From assembly GCA_024180945.1 (NCBI GenBank), contig JAKSGN010000005.1:1-64000 (forward strand): DNA of 64,000 nt, in the 5' to 3' direction. Shown here in pieces: positions 44,792 through 58,100 of the stretch (positions within the stretch are counted from its first letter, which is position 1; every line of letters begins with the position of its first letter). Below the pieces are notes generated by a model. That model ran no database searches and was not told the DNA's origin. It saw only the letters and a list, made by a program, of their open reading frames with translations. The position numbers and the translations under genes were made by a program. The stretch is from Macrophomina tecta (Eukaryota; Ascomycota; Dothideomycetes; Botryosphaeriales; Botryosphaeriaceae).

Positions 44792-45575
44792 TATTACGAA
44801 CCCTAAAGAAATAAGAACTTTATAACCCCCTAGATAGAAAGCCTATATAGGAAAAAACACACTGTAGAGGCTAAAAACCCGTAAAAATAATAGAGCCGTA
44901 ATACTAGTATACCTATACGGGAAAAATAGCCTAGAAGAAGAATAGTATATATAGGCCTAAATAAGATAGTAGTAAAAGCCCGTATAAAAATAATATCTAC
45001 GCGGTATAATAAGACTATAAGAATACTAACTAGGTTAAACTTCTATAAAGAAAGAATATTTCTAAGAAAAGAATTATAAATTCTAGAAACTAGCTTTAGG
45101 CTAAGAGAAATAGATAGAAAAAAGTTAAGTAACTTATATAGTCTAAGAAATAATAGTCTAGTAGTATAATACTTCTTTAACTAATATAAAAGTTAGATTC
45201 TAGAAAATAAGCCTTAGTACCTAAGTTATATAAGATCTACTAGGCTTACTAAATAATAAAGAATTATAATTATCCCCTACTACGTATAGATAATAAGAAA
45301 TACTAACTATCCTCTACTATTTCTAGATTATTATAACTTTTATATAGTATATAGATATACTTCTTAGATAGTACTTTAATCTTTATAGTTAACTTAAAGT
45401 TCTAATATAAATCTATTAGAGATAATAAGTCTAATATATACTACGTACTAATATATTATATAATTACTACTATTATTCTAATTCTTTACCCTTCTCTTAT
45501 TCTTTAAGGTAAATCCTATCGCTATTTAACCCTACTAGGCAATTCTAAAGCCTAGTAGAAGAGGCTGCTATTATA
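44792..45575 (+). mobile_element. RIP'd solo LTR (784 bp) with target duplication
   Basis: Full-length mutated copy of the 23218-24013 LTR (TATTACGAACCC ... CTATTATA), flanked by perfect 5-bp ATTAT at 44787-44791 and 45576-45580. No internal sequence or polypurine tract adjoins it, so it is a true solo LTR. It is the RIP'd counterpart of the clean one, showing that the family was active before as well as after RIP of this region. Confidence 0.9.
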
Positions 45576-45859
45576 ATTATTTATTTATTTATATAGCGAA
45601 TACTACTTCTACTATAAGTATAGATACTATAATTTAGAGGCTAGACTAGTAAATTAAATACTAAACTAAGAGATTTAAGATAAGATTAATAAGTTACTAA
45701 AAAATTTATAAATTAAGAGAAGAGTTAAATGCTCTATTAAATAATTTTAAAATAGCTAAATCTATAGCTAAGATTAGAAGAAGTAAGAAAATACTTCTTA
45801 AAAGAAATAAGAGCTAAAACTAGGCTAAAGAAATAAGAAAATATTATTTTTTCTAGCTA

Positions 45860-47715
45860 ACGTGGTTGATAACCGAGCTGCGCATACAACCGAGCTGCGC
45901 ACCCCACCAATGCCGCGCGACTTTGCAGGCTAATATCTCAACACTACAACAAGCTATTGCAATGCAAAAAGTTTATTTAGAATTTTTAGATTCATTAGTA
46001 TCTAGCTTGCAGGTACGCAAATTGTGTCCTAGCATACCGCGGCGCCCGCAGCGCCTTTGTTGTGTCGCACCCCCATCCGTGCGCGCCCTCTTCGAAGACT
46101 CCCCACCCTCATCCCGCCCACCTACGTTGCTGGGAGCCATCAATTCAGCTGCCTCCTCTGCCGTCAACGACCCTCCAGTCTGGATATACTTCCTCTTGCC
46201 TGATTTTCGCTTGGTTAGAGTCTTATTGGCCTCCCGCAAGTCAGTCATTTCGGCGCGCAACAACACCAGTTCGTGTGCCATCGCTATGGTGCCTTTTGTC
46301 AGCTGAACCACAGCTTCTTTCAAGGAACTTGGCGAAGAACCTGCAGGAGGCGGAATCTTATTAAGGACAAAGGCTGATTGGGAGTCTACTTCGTGAAGAG
46401 TGCGCGGTGTTTTGGGCTCCCAAGGGGTGGTCTCTAGGGCAGGTGGCGTTGGCGTACGAAGCTTCACATCAAGCTTGGATAGCACCGCGTCTGGGTCTAG
46501 TGGGACTAGCCCAGCGCCTCTAAAGCTTGCAAGGATGTTCTCCTTCTTAAAAACCCGGGCGTGAGCTGCCCTGAAGGCTGGGAGGAACTCGGTCTTAGAG
46601 ATATGGGTGACGTGCCTGCGCGCCAAGGCCGAGATCTCATCACCGTACGCGCGCTTCAACGGCGAATAGCAACCCACATCAAGTGGCTGCAATAGGTGCG
46701 ACGCGTGTGGGGGCATACAGAGAGCGATAATCCTGTTCTCCGTGCAGAGATCCTGGAAATCCTGCGAGTTGTGGCTCTCGTGACCGTCGATTATGAGCAG
46801 CCGGTGCGTGCCCACGGTACGCGACTTTGTATGCGCGTTAAAATGCTTCAACCACGCCACTCCTAGCTCGTTGGTCGTCCAGCCGTTCTCGGTGACTCCA
46901 TTAGGCCAGTCTTTAGGCATGAGACCGTCCTAGTACCAGGTGGAGATGTGCTTCTTGCCTGCGAAGATGATGAAGGGGGGGATCACAGAGCCGTCAGCGC
47001 AGATGCACTCAATCGCGGTGGTCCACTCGCGATCGCCTGGCTGCACCAGTTTCCCTTTGCCGCCGCGCTTTTCTGAGCCTGTAACCACGTACTGCGTCGA
47101 GATTACACCCATCATAAAGCCAGTCTCGTCAAAGTTGTAGCTGTCTTCATCCAGGATGCCGTACTTCGCCTTCATGTTGCGCACCAGCTCGAACCACTTG
47201 CCAATCACCTCTGGATCTTCGTTCAAGGCTCGCTGACGATCATAGGAACGTGTCATCCGAACCTTGAGCGCAGGCGATCGCTTAATGAGGTTATCCACCC
47301 AGCGCTTGCCTGTTGGCTTGCCACCCCGCTCTGCTAGCAACCTATCGGCCATTGCTCGCACAGCAAGCTTCGTAGGCGGAAACCCTCTTGAATCCTGGTC
47401 CAATATACGCTCAACTATCACTAGCTCCTCTTCCTTGCTGAGCTTTCGTCCGTTGGCCTCGCAATCGCGTCGGGGGGTCGCTCCACCACGTCGGCTGCGG
47501 AGCGTACTTGGGGGAACGGCGTAGAGGGCCGCAGCGCGTCGCTCGCTTAAAGACGCGTTTCGTTTACGAGATTGTATAGCTAGCTTAATTCTCGCTTCGT
47601 TAGAAGATGTCAGGGTGTGGTGTTGTGGATGCATCGCGTCTGAAGATCGGTAGGATGGATTTTGGTGGTGGGGTGCGCAGCTCGGTTGTATGCGCAGCTC
47701 GGTTATCAACCACGT
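45860..47715 (-). mobile_element. pogo/Fot1-type DNA transposon with 50-bp terminal inverted repeats
   Basis: 1856 bp, GC-rich and not RIP'd. Perfect 50-bp inverted ends lie at 45860-45909 and 47666-47715, starting ACGTGGTTGAT and containing two tandem 17-bp words beginning AACCGAGCTGCGCA, probably transposase binding sites. TA lies on both sides (45858-45859, 47716-47717), the duplication expected for this superfamily. The right flank is copia sequence; the left flank is not. Confidence 0.93.
45973..47634 (-). pseudogene. pogo-family transposase with one in-frame stop
   Basis: I start it at the ATG at 47634 (MHPQHHTL); the frame is open further, but only into the terminal repeat. It is 553 codons with a single TAG at 46930-46932. 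Domains: a psq-like helix-turn-helix (EARIKLAIQSRKRNASLSER), a CENP-B-type DNA-binding region (SKEEELVIVERIL ... GKRWVDNLIKRSP), then the DDE/DDD catalytic core with YNFDETGF, LIIDGHESHN and HLLQPLDVGCYSPLK. A Lys/Arg-rich tail ends in a degenerate zinc knuckle (CGRRGMLGHNLRTC). The enzyme cuts and pastes its own element at TA sites in the nucleus. The stop is the kind a single C-to-T change makes from a Gln codon, so loss of function looks recent. Confidence 0.9.
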
Positions 47716-49957
47716 TAGCTATATATTTAAGATACGTTATCTATATATACCTATTAGTAGCTTCGATCATCTAAATAAGATTAAATAATATTTAGAAGAA
47801 TAGTTCTAAGGATAATTCCTCGGGCGTTATATTACGTGAGATAATTTAATAAGCTTTAGCTCGAGCGTATATATTATAGTGCTACAGTATAGCTTCTTTT
47901 ATAATAGCTGTACCTTTAGTAGCAGCTGGTAGCGCTTTAATAATAGTAGATAATACGTAAGTAAAGACTTTATACTATTACTTAGCTAGACGCTTATAGA
48001 TTATTAATTTCGTAGTAATTTAATTCTCTAGATTCTTTACCTTATTAAGCTCTATAAAGTAGAGGTTTTAATAGGGCGTTAGTTTATATGTAATAATATC
48101 TTTCTTATAAAGGACTAGGCGGCCTATATTAAGATAAACTTCTTTTTTATTTATCTTAGTAACTAACACGAGGTTAGCTATAAAGAATAGCACGTAGGTA
48201 GTATCTAAGAATATTAGAATTCGTTGCGTTAAGTAATAATAAGCCTTAATAGTAACTATACTAAACGCTTCTACTAGAATGTATATATTACTACTTATAA
48301 CGTAGTTATCTAGACCTACGTTACGTGTTTTAGTAAACCGCTTCTTTATATATTAGTTATATATGTGGTGCGAGGAGCTAGTATTAACTATCTATAATAG
48401 CTATAGCGTGGTTAGTTTACTACGTTTAGCTATAAGTAATATAGTAATAATAGCTATAAGCGCTACTAGATTTTTATTCTTAGAATCTTCCGCTTAAGCT
48501 ATTAAGTTTTAATAATCTTAATTCTTATTAGTTAGTTCGCCTTCTTTAGCTCTTCTAGCTAGTGCGCGTTCGACTGTTGCTTTAGTGCGTGGATTACTTA
48601 TCTTTTTTTAAATTTAAGCCTAAATGTCCTTCTTTAGCTTCTACCTAGATGGGCGTACTTATTTATTTAGGTAGTAGTATTTAGTTATCTAGTAAAGTAT
48701 ACTATATAGGTACGGCCTTAGTAGTAGATCTTTTAATTAGAGCTTGCCTCGAAGCATTACTACTATTATTATTCGAGTAGTGTCTTTGCCTTAGGCTACT
48801 TACTTGTGCCTTACGTGCTCTCGGTAATTATTAATATAGTTAGTAACCTTTAGTTTAGTATCCGCTATTTTAGAAGATTCTCTAATAGCTATTATAGTAT
48901 ATTTAAAGTCGTATAAAAGAAGCGAATTAAAAAAGATATTAATACCTCGCCTTAATATAACCTCTAGTATCTTTAGAGCTTTAGCTTTATAAACCATTTC
49001 TTTCTATTAGTTTAGCTACTTATCTATATTCTAATTATTAGGAGGCTTTTCTAGCTAGCGAAGTTAATTAACAATAAGGCGTTTCTACGTAGCGGTAAAT
49101 AGCTTAATCCTTACTTATAGAGCTCTAAGTTAGTAGTATAGATACGTATTAGAAAGATTCTAAAGAATCGGTTAAAGCGAGGCTTCTATAGAGTTATTAA
49201 TAACCGTTAAAAGATTATTAATTTTCTTATAGATATACTTATAGTTCTTCTTTTCCTCCTTATAGTTATCTAGATTAAGATAGTAATAGTTAATCATCTA
49301 CTCTTATTATTAATTTAGCTTAACCGGTGCCGCGAATTAGGCTAGGCGTTCCGGCTTGCTTAGATCGATGTATTTAAATATATTAGCGCGTTATGCGCAT
49401 AATTAGATAAGGTTAAACTAGATATTCTAGTCTTAAGAGCCTTTTAGGATAATAATTAGCTTTAAGAATATTATAGTTATTAATTTTAATACGTTATTTA
49501 TTAGATTAGTTCTTTAGTTGCACGTATAAAATGGGCCGATAGATCGACTAATCGCTTAGAAATATAGTAATACTAGTAGCTATAGCTCGCTTATACGTAG
49601 CTATGCTATAATAGGTGTGGTTAGCTATTATTAGCTATAGTTATACTATAGTATATGCCTTTGGTTAGCTAATAACGGTTAAGGTTGTATGTTACTAGTA
49701 GTACTATATACTTAAGCCGCTTCGGATGTCGACTAGATGCCTTAGAACGACTAAAAAGTAGTTATAGATAATACTTTAGATAGTAGAAGATATTAAATGC
49801 ATATCCGGGCTTATAACTATTAAATTTAGTGGTAATACTATTAATTAAGAATAAGTAGCATAAGAACTAAGAGATATGCTTAGAGAAAGCCTCTTATTTA
49901 TTCTCTTCTATAACTAAGCTAAAGTTTATTATATATATATATAATATTCTAATAACT
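47716..49957 (-). pseudogene. RIP'd Ty1/copia fragment (gag region), second copy
   Basis: Matches 33790-36027 along its length but is less mutated. A 65-residue stretch at 48800-48997 (MVYKAKALKILEVILRR ... HVRHK) stays open and looks like the copia gag region. Its left end is defined by the pogo transposon; the integrase and reverse transcriptase that should follow are absent. Homology to the other copy stops near 49957 in a (TA)n run. Confidence 0.65.
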
Positions 49958-51270
49958 TTCTATATCTTTACACGCGTATAACTCTATAGTACACAATAAT
50001 ACTATCGAATTAATAAAGAATATTATTATATAGTATTTATAGTATTCTTTTAGTATATATATAAATTATATTCTAGCTCTCTATAGCGTCTATAGCGCAC
50101 TATTTACTATCTACTTATATTTAATTAAGCCGAGTCTTAACGTATTTCGCCTTTAAGCTACTTACTAATGTTCTTTTAAGTAATAAGTTCCTTATTCTTC
50201 GTCTTTATTAATATATCTTACTTCTAGATCCGCTTTTTTTTACGCTATCTATACTTTATAGCGGCCTTATTTGCCTTCTTTAGCCTAGAGACCTAATCGC
50301 GTAGTAATACTATCTTATAGCCTATTATCTTAGTGCCCTTCGTAAGCCGACTAAGGGATTAAATAATTAATATAGGCGATAAATCTTAATACCTTTATAT
50401 CCGATTGCGAATTAGCGTTAATTAAAACTCTAGTTTATATGCGTTACTTAGTGTTTTCGACTCCTATAAGATAGCCTCTAGGGCGGGTAGTATTAGCGTA
50501 TAAAGCTTTATATTAAGTTTTAATATTACCCTATCTAGATTATACGGGACTAGGCCGGCGCCTTAAAAGCTTACGTAGATATTAGCCTTTATAATTAACT
50601 TATTAAATACTACTTTAAAGGCTAGCAGAAACTTAAGCTTCGTAATATAATTAATATAGTTATATATTAAGTCTCTAATCTAACTCCTATATACGTGCTT
50701 TAATAGCGAGAAGTAGCTAACGTTAAGCGGCTATAGAAGATATAATAAATATAGTAATATATAGAGAGTATAAATATTATTCTCCTTATAGATTATCTAG
50801 AATTTAAGCGAGTTATAGCTCTTATAGCCGTCTAAGATTAGTAGCTAACGCGCGCCTACTATCCACTTCTTTATATACTTATTAAAGTACTATAGCTATA
50901 TAATACTAAGCTCATTTATTATCTAGCCGTTATCGCTAACTATAATAATCTAATCGCTAGATATATCGTCGTCCTCGTACTAAGTAGAAAGGTGGCACTT
51001 ATCTATAAAGATAATAAATAGTAGGATTACCTACCTAGCTATATTAATTTCCTAGATTACTATAGCCTATTTATACTCGCCTAGCTATATTACCTTTGGT
51101 TAATTACACCTCTCTAAGCCTATAACGATAAGCTATAATAATATCTTACCTATTATAAAGCTAGTCTCGTCGAAGTTATAGGTATTCTCGTCATAGATAC
51201 TATATATAGCTTTAGTATACTATATAAGCTTAAACTAGTATTACGATACTAGCTAGAGAGAATAAAGAAA
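49958..51270 (-). pseudogene. RIP'd relative of the pogo transposase
   Basis: On the minus strand, 50460-51230 follows the order of the intact transposase at 45973-47634: a YNFDETSF motif (about 51160-51190), a region matching LIIDGHESHN (about 50790-50840), and matches to GAGLVPLDPDAVLSKLDVKL (about 50490-50570). CA and TG are nearly absent and there are many stops. It is a separate, older insertion of a related family. Its inverted ends were not found. Confidence 0.7.
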
Positions 51271-51600
51271 GAACGGCCCTACTCTCTAGAAAAGATACTA
51301 ACCTCTTAAAGCGGGAAATTCTTAGTTCGGATTACGCTCTAAAGAATAGAAGATAGATCTATTACCTAGTATACTAACTATAGATTACTTAACTTACTAG
51401 ATTACGGTAAGCTAGCTAGTAATCTACCGTAATCTAACTAAATACCCTATATATATAGGCTATACTCGTTTATAATAGATAGAATCTTTATAGTTAACTT
51501 ATTAATTCTTACTTTAATATTATATATAATTCTTTTCTACCTACTACTACGGCCCCTAAAAGCCTATACTACCCGACGATACGCCCGACCTCCCCTAGAA
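51271..51600. repeat. Inverted copy of the 36985-37215 segment
   Basis: The sequence around 51345-51570 (with TAGTATACTAACTATAGATTAC and a palindrome around GGTAAGCTAGCTAG) is the approximate reverse complement of 36985-37215. Both are RIP'd. They may be terminal repeats of one unidentified retrotransposon family. Confidence 0.5.
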
Positions 51601-54600
51601 AGAGTAACGGCGTAATACTTTAACTATTACCCTATAGGTACTAAAGGTAATTACCTAGTAAAGAATACTAACTATAAATAATAAGAATTTCCCACCCTAG
51701 TATAACTCCTAAGGGGAAGACGTGCCTATAACTAAGAAATAATTCCCGCCCTAATCTTAACCTTAAGACCCTATATAGGCTCTATACGGGCTTATCTAAA
51801 ACCTTTAAGCTACTATATAACGCCTTAAACTTAGTTAACGAAAGTAATCCGAATAAATAGCTCGCCTAATCTAAAACCTAACTCCTACGACTATCTATCT
51901 AACATAGACCCTAATAACTAACTAGAAAGTTATGTAAAAACCTACCTTAAATCCTAAATCTATAGATTTAGTCGCACCTCTAGCCTTTAAACTAAAAATC
52001 AAGGCCTCAGATATATTTAATAGGGCTAGAGGGCAACTAGATAAATTTCTATAATAAATCTAAACGTATTTCTATATATATTAAATCTTCTTTTAAGATA
52101 ATATCTAGAAGGTACTATTCGCTAGCTTCTATCTAAGGAATAATACCGCTAGATAGTTTAAACTATACTAGATTAACTAGAATGGCGCTAAGCTACATGA
52201 AGAAACTAAAGAAATTATTAATAGTTTTAAAAAATTTACTAAGGTACTATATACTATATTTAATAATAAGAATTACTACTAAGATGCCGCCTATTAAATC
52301 TACTATTTAAAATAAACCGAATTAGCTACTAACTATACTATCTAGTTCTAACTATATATCTTATATCTTAAATAGGATAACGAGGTCTTGTATATACTCT
52401 ACTACGAGAGACTTAAGAACTATATTAAGAATAAATTCGCCCATACTAAGCTACCTACTACGTACTAGAAAATAGTACGTACTATAATCTAGATCGACTT
52501 ATGTATATATAATTATTTTTGGGAGACGAGAAGATTCTTTAAAAATATTACTAATACTACCTAATTCTGTAATAGTCTACTACTAGGGAACCCTATAAAC
52601 CTAAATACTAACTAATAAAAGACCCCCTAGCTAGCGCTAGAAGAAGAATAATACTAATATAAAAAGAGTCTTTACTTCTACTATAGAAAGTATAGATATA
52701 TTAGTAGAAACTATCTAGATAAGTAGACTAATAACTAGTAGACTAATAATAAAAAAACTACCTCAGCTACTAAAGAATAATTTAAAACTCTTAATTATAA
52801 TACTCTCTACTAGTCTATCTATAGCATCGAAGCCTGCCTAACTTACTAAGAAGCTAAGAATATTAGCGGGTACTACCTAAAAAACTAGAAATACCTACTA
52901 AACTAGGGCTATAGTAGGCGAGCTCCTTACCCTATAGAACTATAGTAGTATTAACTAAAAATACTATAGGATACCTACTAGAGAATAAAGGAGACTCTAT
53001 AAAATATAGAAACTACTAGGTTATTATAATAAAGATTAATAGACGCCGAGCGCTTACCCTTATTAATTTAGTATTATAAGGGAACTACATCTTAAACTAA
53101 TTTATAAAAAAAGCTAACCTAAAGCCCCGAGAAAAGAACTAACCCTATTAGCTAAAAATAGTTAATAGATTACCTAGCTCCTTTAGAGATAGAAAGATAA
53201 TTATCGAAACCCTAAAACTAATTCTTAAATATAAAGACTATAGAGAATATATCTATCTAGACATTACTAAGATTTCTAAGTATAATATTATTCTCGGTAT
53301 TCCTTGGCAAAAGAAATAGAAAGTATAATATAACTAGAATAATAAAAAAATTATTCTTAAGTCTAGAGAATAAAATTAAAAAGAACTAGAATAGAAACTA
53401 CGTACTATAGCTAAATCTATTATCTATATAAGTCTAATCTCGAAAGCTACGCTAGAAAGAATATAAAAGAAAAAGTAAATAATTAGAATAATATAGTACT
53501 ACCCTACTACTATAAATAAAGAATAAGCCTAATAAATTAGCGCTACTAGATAAGAAGAACTAGACTATCTAATATTTATAGAAGGAGATAACTCTACTAG
53601 AATATATAAATAGTACCTTAATAGTATTCTTAAGGAATACTACTAGTTTAAGAAGATTTTTAGAGAAAAGATTAAAAACGCGCTACTAAAATACTAACTA
53701 TAGAACTACGAGATTAATCTAAAACCAAATATTAAACCTTAATTTAAGCTATTATACCTAATATTAGAAAAAGAATTATAAGTAATAAGAGAATACCTAG
53801 ACCTATTATTAAAGAAAGAATATATTTAATTCTTCTAGTCTTTAGTAGAATTACCCGTTCTCTTCGTACTAAAACTAGAAGATAAGTTATATCTTTATAT
53901 AGATTATAAATCTTTAAATAATATTACTATTAAGGACTACTACCCCCTACCCTATATTAATAAACTAAGGAATTACCTCTTAGAAGTATAGTTCTTTACT
54001 AAACTAGACCTACGGGATAGATACTACCTTATCCGAATTAAAGAAGAATATAAATAGAGAACTATATTTTAAATCTAATATAGCCTATACGAATATTTAG
54101 TAATATTTTTTAGACTTACTAATACTTCTACTATATTCTAAGCCCTCGTTAACTATATTCTATAGGAATACCTAGATAGATTCTATATAGCTTACCTTAA
54201 TAATATTCTAATTTACTCGAAAACCCTAGAAGAATATAAGAAATATATATCTAAGATTCTCTAGAAACTACTCGAATATAGCCTCTTAGTTAAACTAGAA
54301 AAATATACCTTCTATACCTAAAAGGTTAAATTCTTAGGCTTTATTATCGAACTAGAAAAAGTAGTTATAGACCTAAGAAAGATAGAAAATATTCTAAAAT
54401 AGCCTAAACTAAGAAACGTTAAAGAAGTATAAGCCTTTTTAAGGTTTACTAACTTCTATTGGTAGTTTATCGAATAATACTTCTATATAGCTAAACTACT
54501 AATTCGACTTACCCGAAAAGATACCTTATTCGCCTAGAAAGAACTATAATAGAAAGCGTTTAACTAACTTAAAAAGGCCTTCGTAGAAGCCCCTATATTA

Positions 54601-56430
54601 ATTATATTTAATTTCGATAAGCCCCTTTATCTCGAAACTAACATATTCGACTATACTATTAGCGCTACTCTTAGCTAACTAGATAATAAAGAAAGATTAT
54701 ACCCTATTATATACTACTTTCGTAAAATATTATCTATAGAACTTAACTACGAGATATATAATAAAGAACTACTTACGATTATTATAGTATTTAAGAAATA
54801 GCAATATTACCTTAAAGAAGCTAACTACGAAATTATAATATATTTAGATTATAAGAACCTAGAATACTTTATAACTACTAAGATATTAAATAGAAAATAA
54901 GTACGATAGGTAAAATAACTCGCTTTCTTCTACTTTAAGATTTACTACTATAAAGAAAATAAAAATAGTAAGACGAACGTACTTAGCTATAGAGCTAATT
55001 ATATAAAAAGAAAGCCGGAATTATCACTAGTAGTACTTAGATAAAATAATAATAGTATATTAGATTCTAACCGCCCCTAAATTATCGAAGAACTCGATAT
55101 ACTATAGAAGAAATAAATACTAGTATCTATTATAAGACTAAGAAACTCTATTAATAATAATAAGCCCCCGAGAGCCCTAATACCCGAATAGAAACTTAAA
55201 GATAATAAAGAACTATAAAATAAAGAACCTATATCTATACTAAAAGAAACTACGGAAGAGATATTAAATAAAGAAGAAGATAATACTACTACTTAGAAAT
55301 AAATTATTTAAAGAAAATATAATAATAACCTACTATTCTAGAAACTACTATAATAAATAGGCACTATCGAATATAATAACCCCAACCTAGTCTAAGATTA
55401 TAGAGGTAATATACTATTCCGCGGAAAAATCTATATACTAATATATCTACGTAAATAACTAACTAAGGAATACTATAAATCTATAGTTTATAAATACCCG
55501 GAAATAATAAGAATATTAAAATAACTTATAAGATATTTTTATTTTTTCTAAATAAGAAAAACAGTAGAAAAAGTTATCTAGAAATATAATAAATATATAA
55601 AGAATAAAGCGGTATAATATATATTATACGAATAGCTATAGCTTATTATAATGCTAACTAAACCCTAGAAATTAGTTATAATAAACTTTATTACTAACCT
55701 ATTAATTTTAGTAGACCCCGTGACTAAAATATAATATAATGCTATCTTAGTTATCGTCGACCGTCTAATAAAATAGGCATACTTTATTCCTTATAATAAG
55801 AAAATTAGAGTAGAGGGCTACGCCTACCTCTTTCTTAGATATATTTTTACTTACTATAGGATGTCTAAGAAACTAATTACGAACTAGGACCTATAATTTA
55901 GAGCTAAGTTCTAGCAAACCTTAGTCTATAAACTAGGAACTAAATATAAGATATTAATAATAGTATACCCGTAAACCGATAGATAAATAGAATAAACTAA
56001 CTAGATGCTAGAGTAATATCTAATATTCTATTTAAACTATAAGTAAAATAACTAGGTCGAACTCCTACCGCTAGCCTAATACGCGTATAATAGTATATTA
56101 ATAGAAGCTATATAAATAATGCCCTTCTACGCTAACTATAATTTCGACCCCACCGCTTTCGGAGAACCCTAGATCTGTAAAGTACTTACTTAAAAAACTA
56201 TACTTAGGGTAGACTATAAAGCGCTAAGGCTTAGGTAGAGGATTACTAAGCTATATTATAAATAATAAAGCCTAGTAAGTAGTTAGAAAGAGATAATTCT
56301 CTAAGAGAAAAGTAGATAGGAGATTTAATAAAGAAAGATAAGACGGGAGGTAAGAATATAAAATAAAGCTTTTATATTAGATTTCTTAGTATTGCGCGTC
56401 TTAAAGAGCGAAACTACGGTGCTATCTAGA
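51601..56430 (+). pseudogene. RIP-destroyed Ty3/gypsy element E (gag to integrase)
   Basis: Read on the + strand. There is a gag-like stretch (about 52050-52900) with a ruined zinc knuckle at about 52665-52730, where the spacing CX2CX4HX4C is kept but Cys and His read as Tyr or Arg. Reverse transcriptase follows with LYIDYKSLNN (about 53890) and AYLNNILIYSKTLEEYKKYI (about 54195-54250; the usual YLDD reads YLNN after G-to-A changes). RNase H covers about 54540-54900 (YYFRKILSIELNYEIYNKEL). Integrase covers about 55700-56160, with DPVTK, VDRLIK, LITN and YANYNFDPTAFGEP. LTRs were not identified. Stops occur almost only at former Gln, Arg or Trp codons. Confidence 0.75.
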
Positions 56431-56750
56431 GCTTCTTATATATACTTATTTCTTATATAAGTAGATCCTTCTAGATACACCATATTAGAAATCCAACGAG
56501 GGTAATTTATAAGAAATAAGATTCTAGCCCTAATCCTTATCCGTTTTATATAATTTTTATATTATAATAACAGGAAATAATTGAACTTTTATAATATATA
56601 AAAGGATTTTTAGTAGGGGCTATACCCGTTTAGTTATTAGTTAGTAAAGTAGAGTAGTAAATTTTACTACCTTAGTTTACTATCGTGGTTTACTACCGTA
56701 GTTTGCCACTGCTATAGCTCCAAGGTATATTCGTTATATACTTTAGGTAG
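56431..56750. other. RIP'd spacer with a lightly mutated patch
   Basis: About 320 bases between two gypsy relics. 56475-56550 keeps CA and TG words (ACACCATATTAGAAATCCAA) unlike its surroundings. No gene seen. Confidence 0.35.
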
Positions 56751-57256
56751 TATACTAATACCTAAGGTAATATATTAATAAGCTACGCTTATATAAGCTT
56801 ACTTATTAATATTTAACATAGACTAGCTACGCAAATTATACTAAGAACTAGCTCGAGATATTAAATTTACCGTATACTAAATAGCTATATATTACGATAA
56901 ACGGCGCTAGGCGTCGCCGCCTCTAAAGAAGAGAAATAAAGTCTAGCTCCTTAGAAAAAATATTAAAACTATATAATCGAATAATAAATTAGACTATAAG
57001 AAAATTAGACCCTACTAGATTAAAAAAAAACTTTTATCTATTTTCTTTAAACTTAAATTACTAGAATAAATAGGTATATATCTAGTTTTCTATATCTTCT
57101 TACTCAAACCCATATATAGCAATACTAAACCCAATCTAGAAATTAAAATATATTCTAATAATATTAATAGAGAATAGCTAGTAGAAAAAATCCTTAATAA
57201 AGACTAGATCGACGGTTAATATAAGTACTTTATTAAATAGAAAGAAATAGACCCCG
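56751..57256 (+). pseudogene. gypsy fragment: end of integrase and chromodomain
   Basis: The + strand encodes the C-terminal integrase region (RRNKV.LLRKNIKT ... KLDYKKIRPY, then LVFYIFLLKPIYSNTK) and the beginning of a chromodomain (YKYFIK.KEIDP). It is a chromovirus-type (Ty3/gypsy with chromodomain) 3' pol end, whose chromodomain would direct integration to heterochromatin. It is cut in the chromodomain by the LTR at 57257. Confidence 0.7.
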
Positions 57257-57999
57257 TATAATGGCGGCCTCTTCTACTAGGCTTTAGAATCGCCTAGTAG
57301 GTTTAGGTAGCTAAAGGGTTTACCTTAAAGAACAAGAGAAGGGTAAAGAATTAGAATAATAGTAGTAATTACGTAATATATCGGTGCGCGGTGCGCGTCA
57401 GGCTTATTACCTCTAATAGGGTTGTATTAGAACTTTAAGTTAACTACGAAGGTTAAGGTACTATCTAGGAAGTATATCTATATACTATAGAAAATATATA
57501 GTAATCTATAGATAGTAGTAGATAGTTAGCATCCTTAGTTATCTAAGTACTATAGAGGATAGTCGTAATCTTTTATTATCTAGTGGGCCCGGCGGGTCCT
57601 ACGTAACTTAGGCGCTAAGGCCTATTTTCTGAAACTCGACTTCTACTCTAATAAGCGGACGATATATTTAATATTCTCTTTATTCGTTTCTTATATCTAA
57701 AGCTAGTTTTCTAGATCTATACCCTTTTTCTATAGGTGTCTTTCCCCTACGGGAACTCGGTCCTACTATTCTTCTGGGTAGTCGCTATACTACGCGGGCG
57801 TCGCTCCCGTACGGGCTTTTATTACTATCTTGCCTAGGCCCGTACGCGCCGTCTTCTCTTAAGGCCGGTTTTTCCGTGCGGGTGTGCTAGTGGTGCGGCT
57901 CTACCGTTTTTATAGATTTCTAGCCCCTGCGGTGCCTTTTTCCGTGCGGGCTTTCTGCCCGTGGGGTTATAAAGCCCTTATACCCTAGGATTCGTAATA
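57257..57999 (-). repeat. 3' LTR of element D, RIP'd
   Basis: Reverse complement of the 23218-24013 LTR. It starts TATAATGGCGGCCTC and ends GGATTCGTAATA. The right-hand half (from about 57750) retains much GC, so RIP is uneven along it. Confidence 0.85.
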
Positions 58000-58100
58000 C
58001 TATCCCCCCTCTTAAGGATCTTCGGCCCGAAGATTTATTCATTCGTCTATATCTTAGGTTTCTCTTATTCTTTTTTTCTTTTCTCTAGTAAATTTTTACG

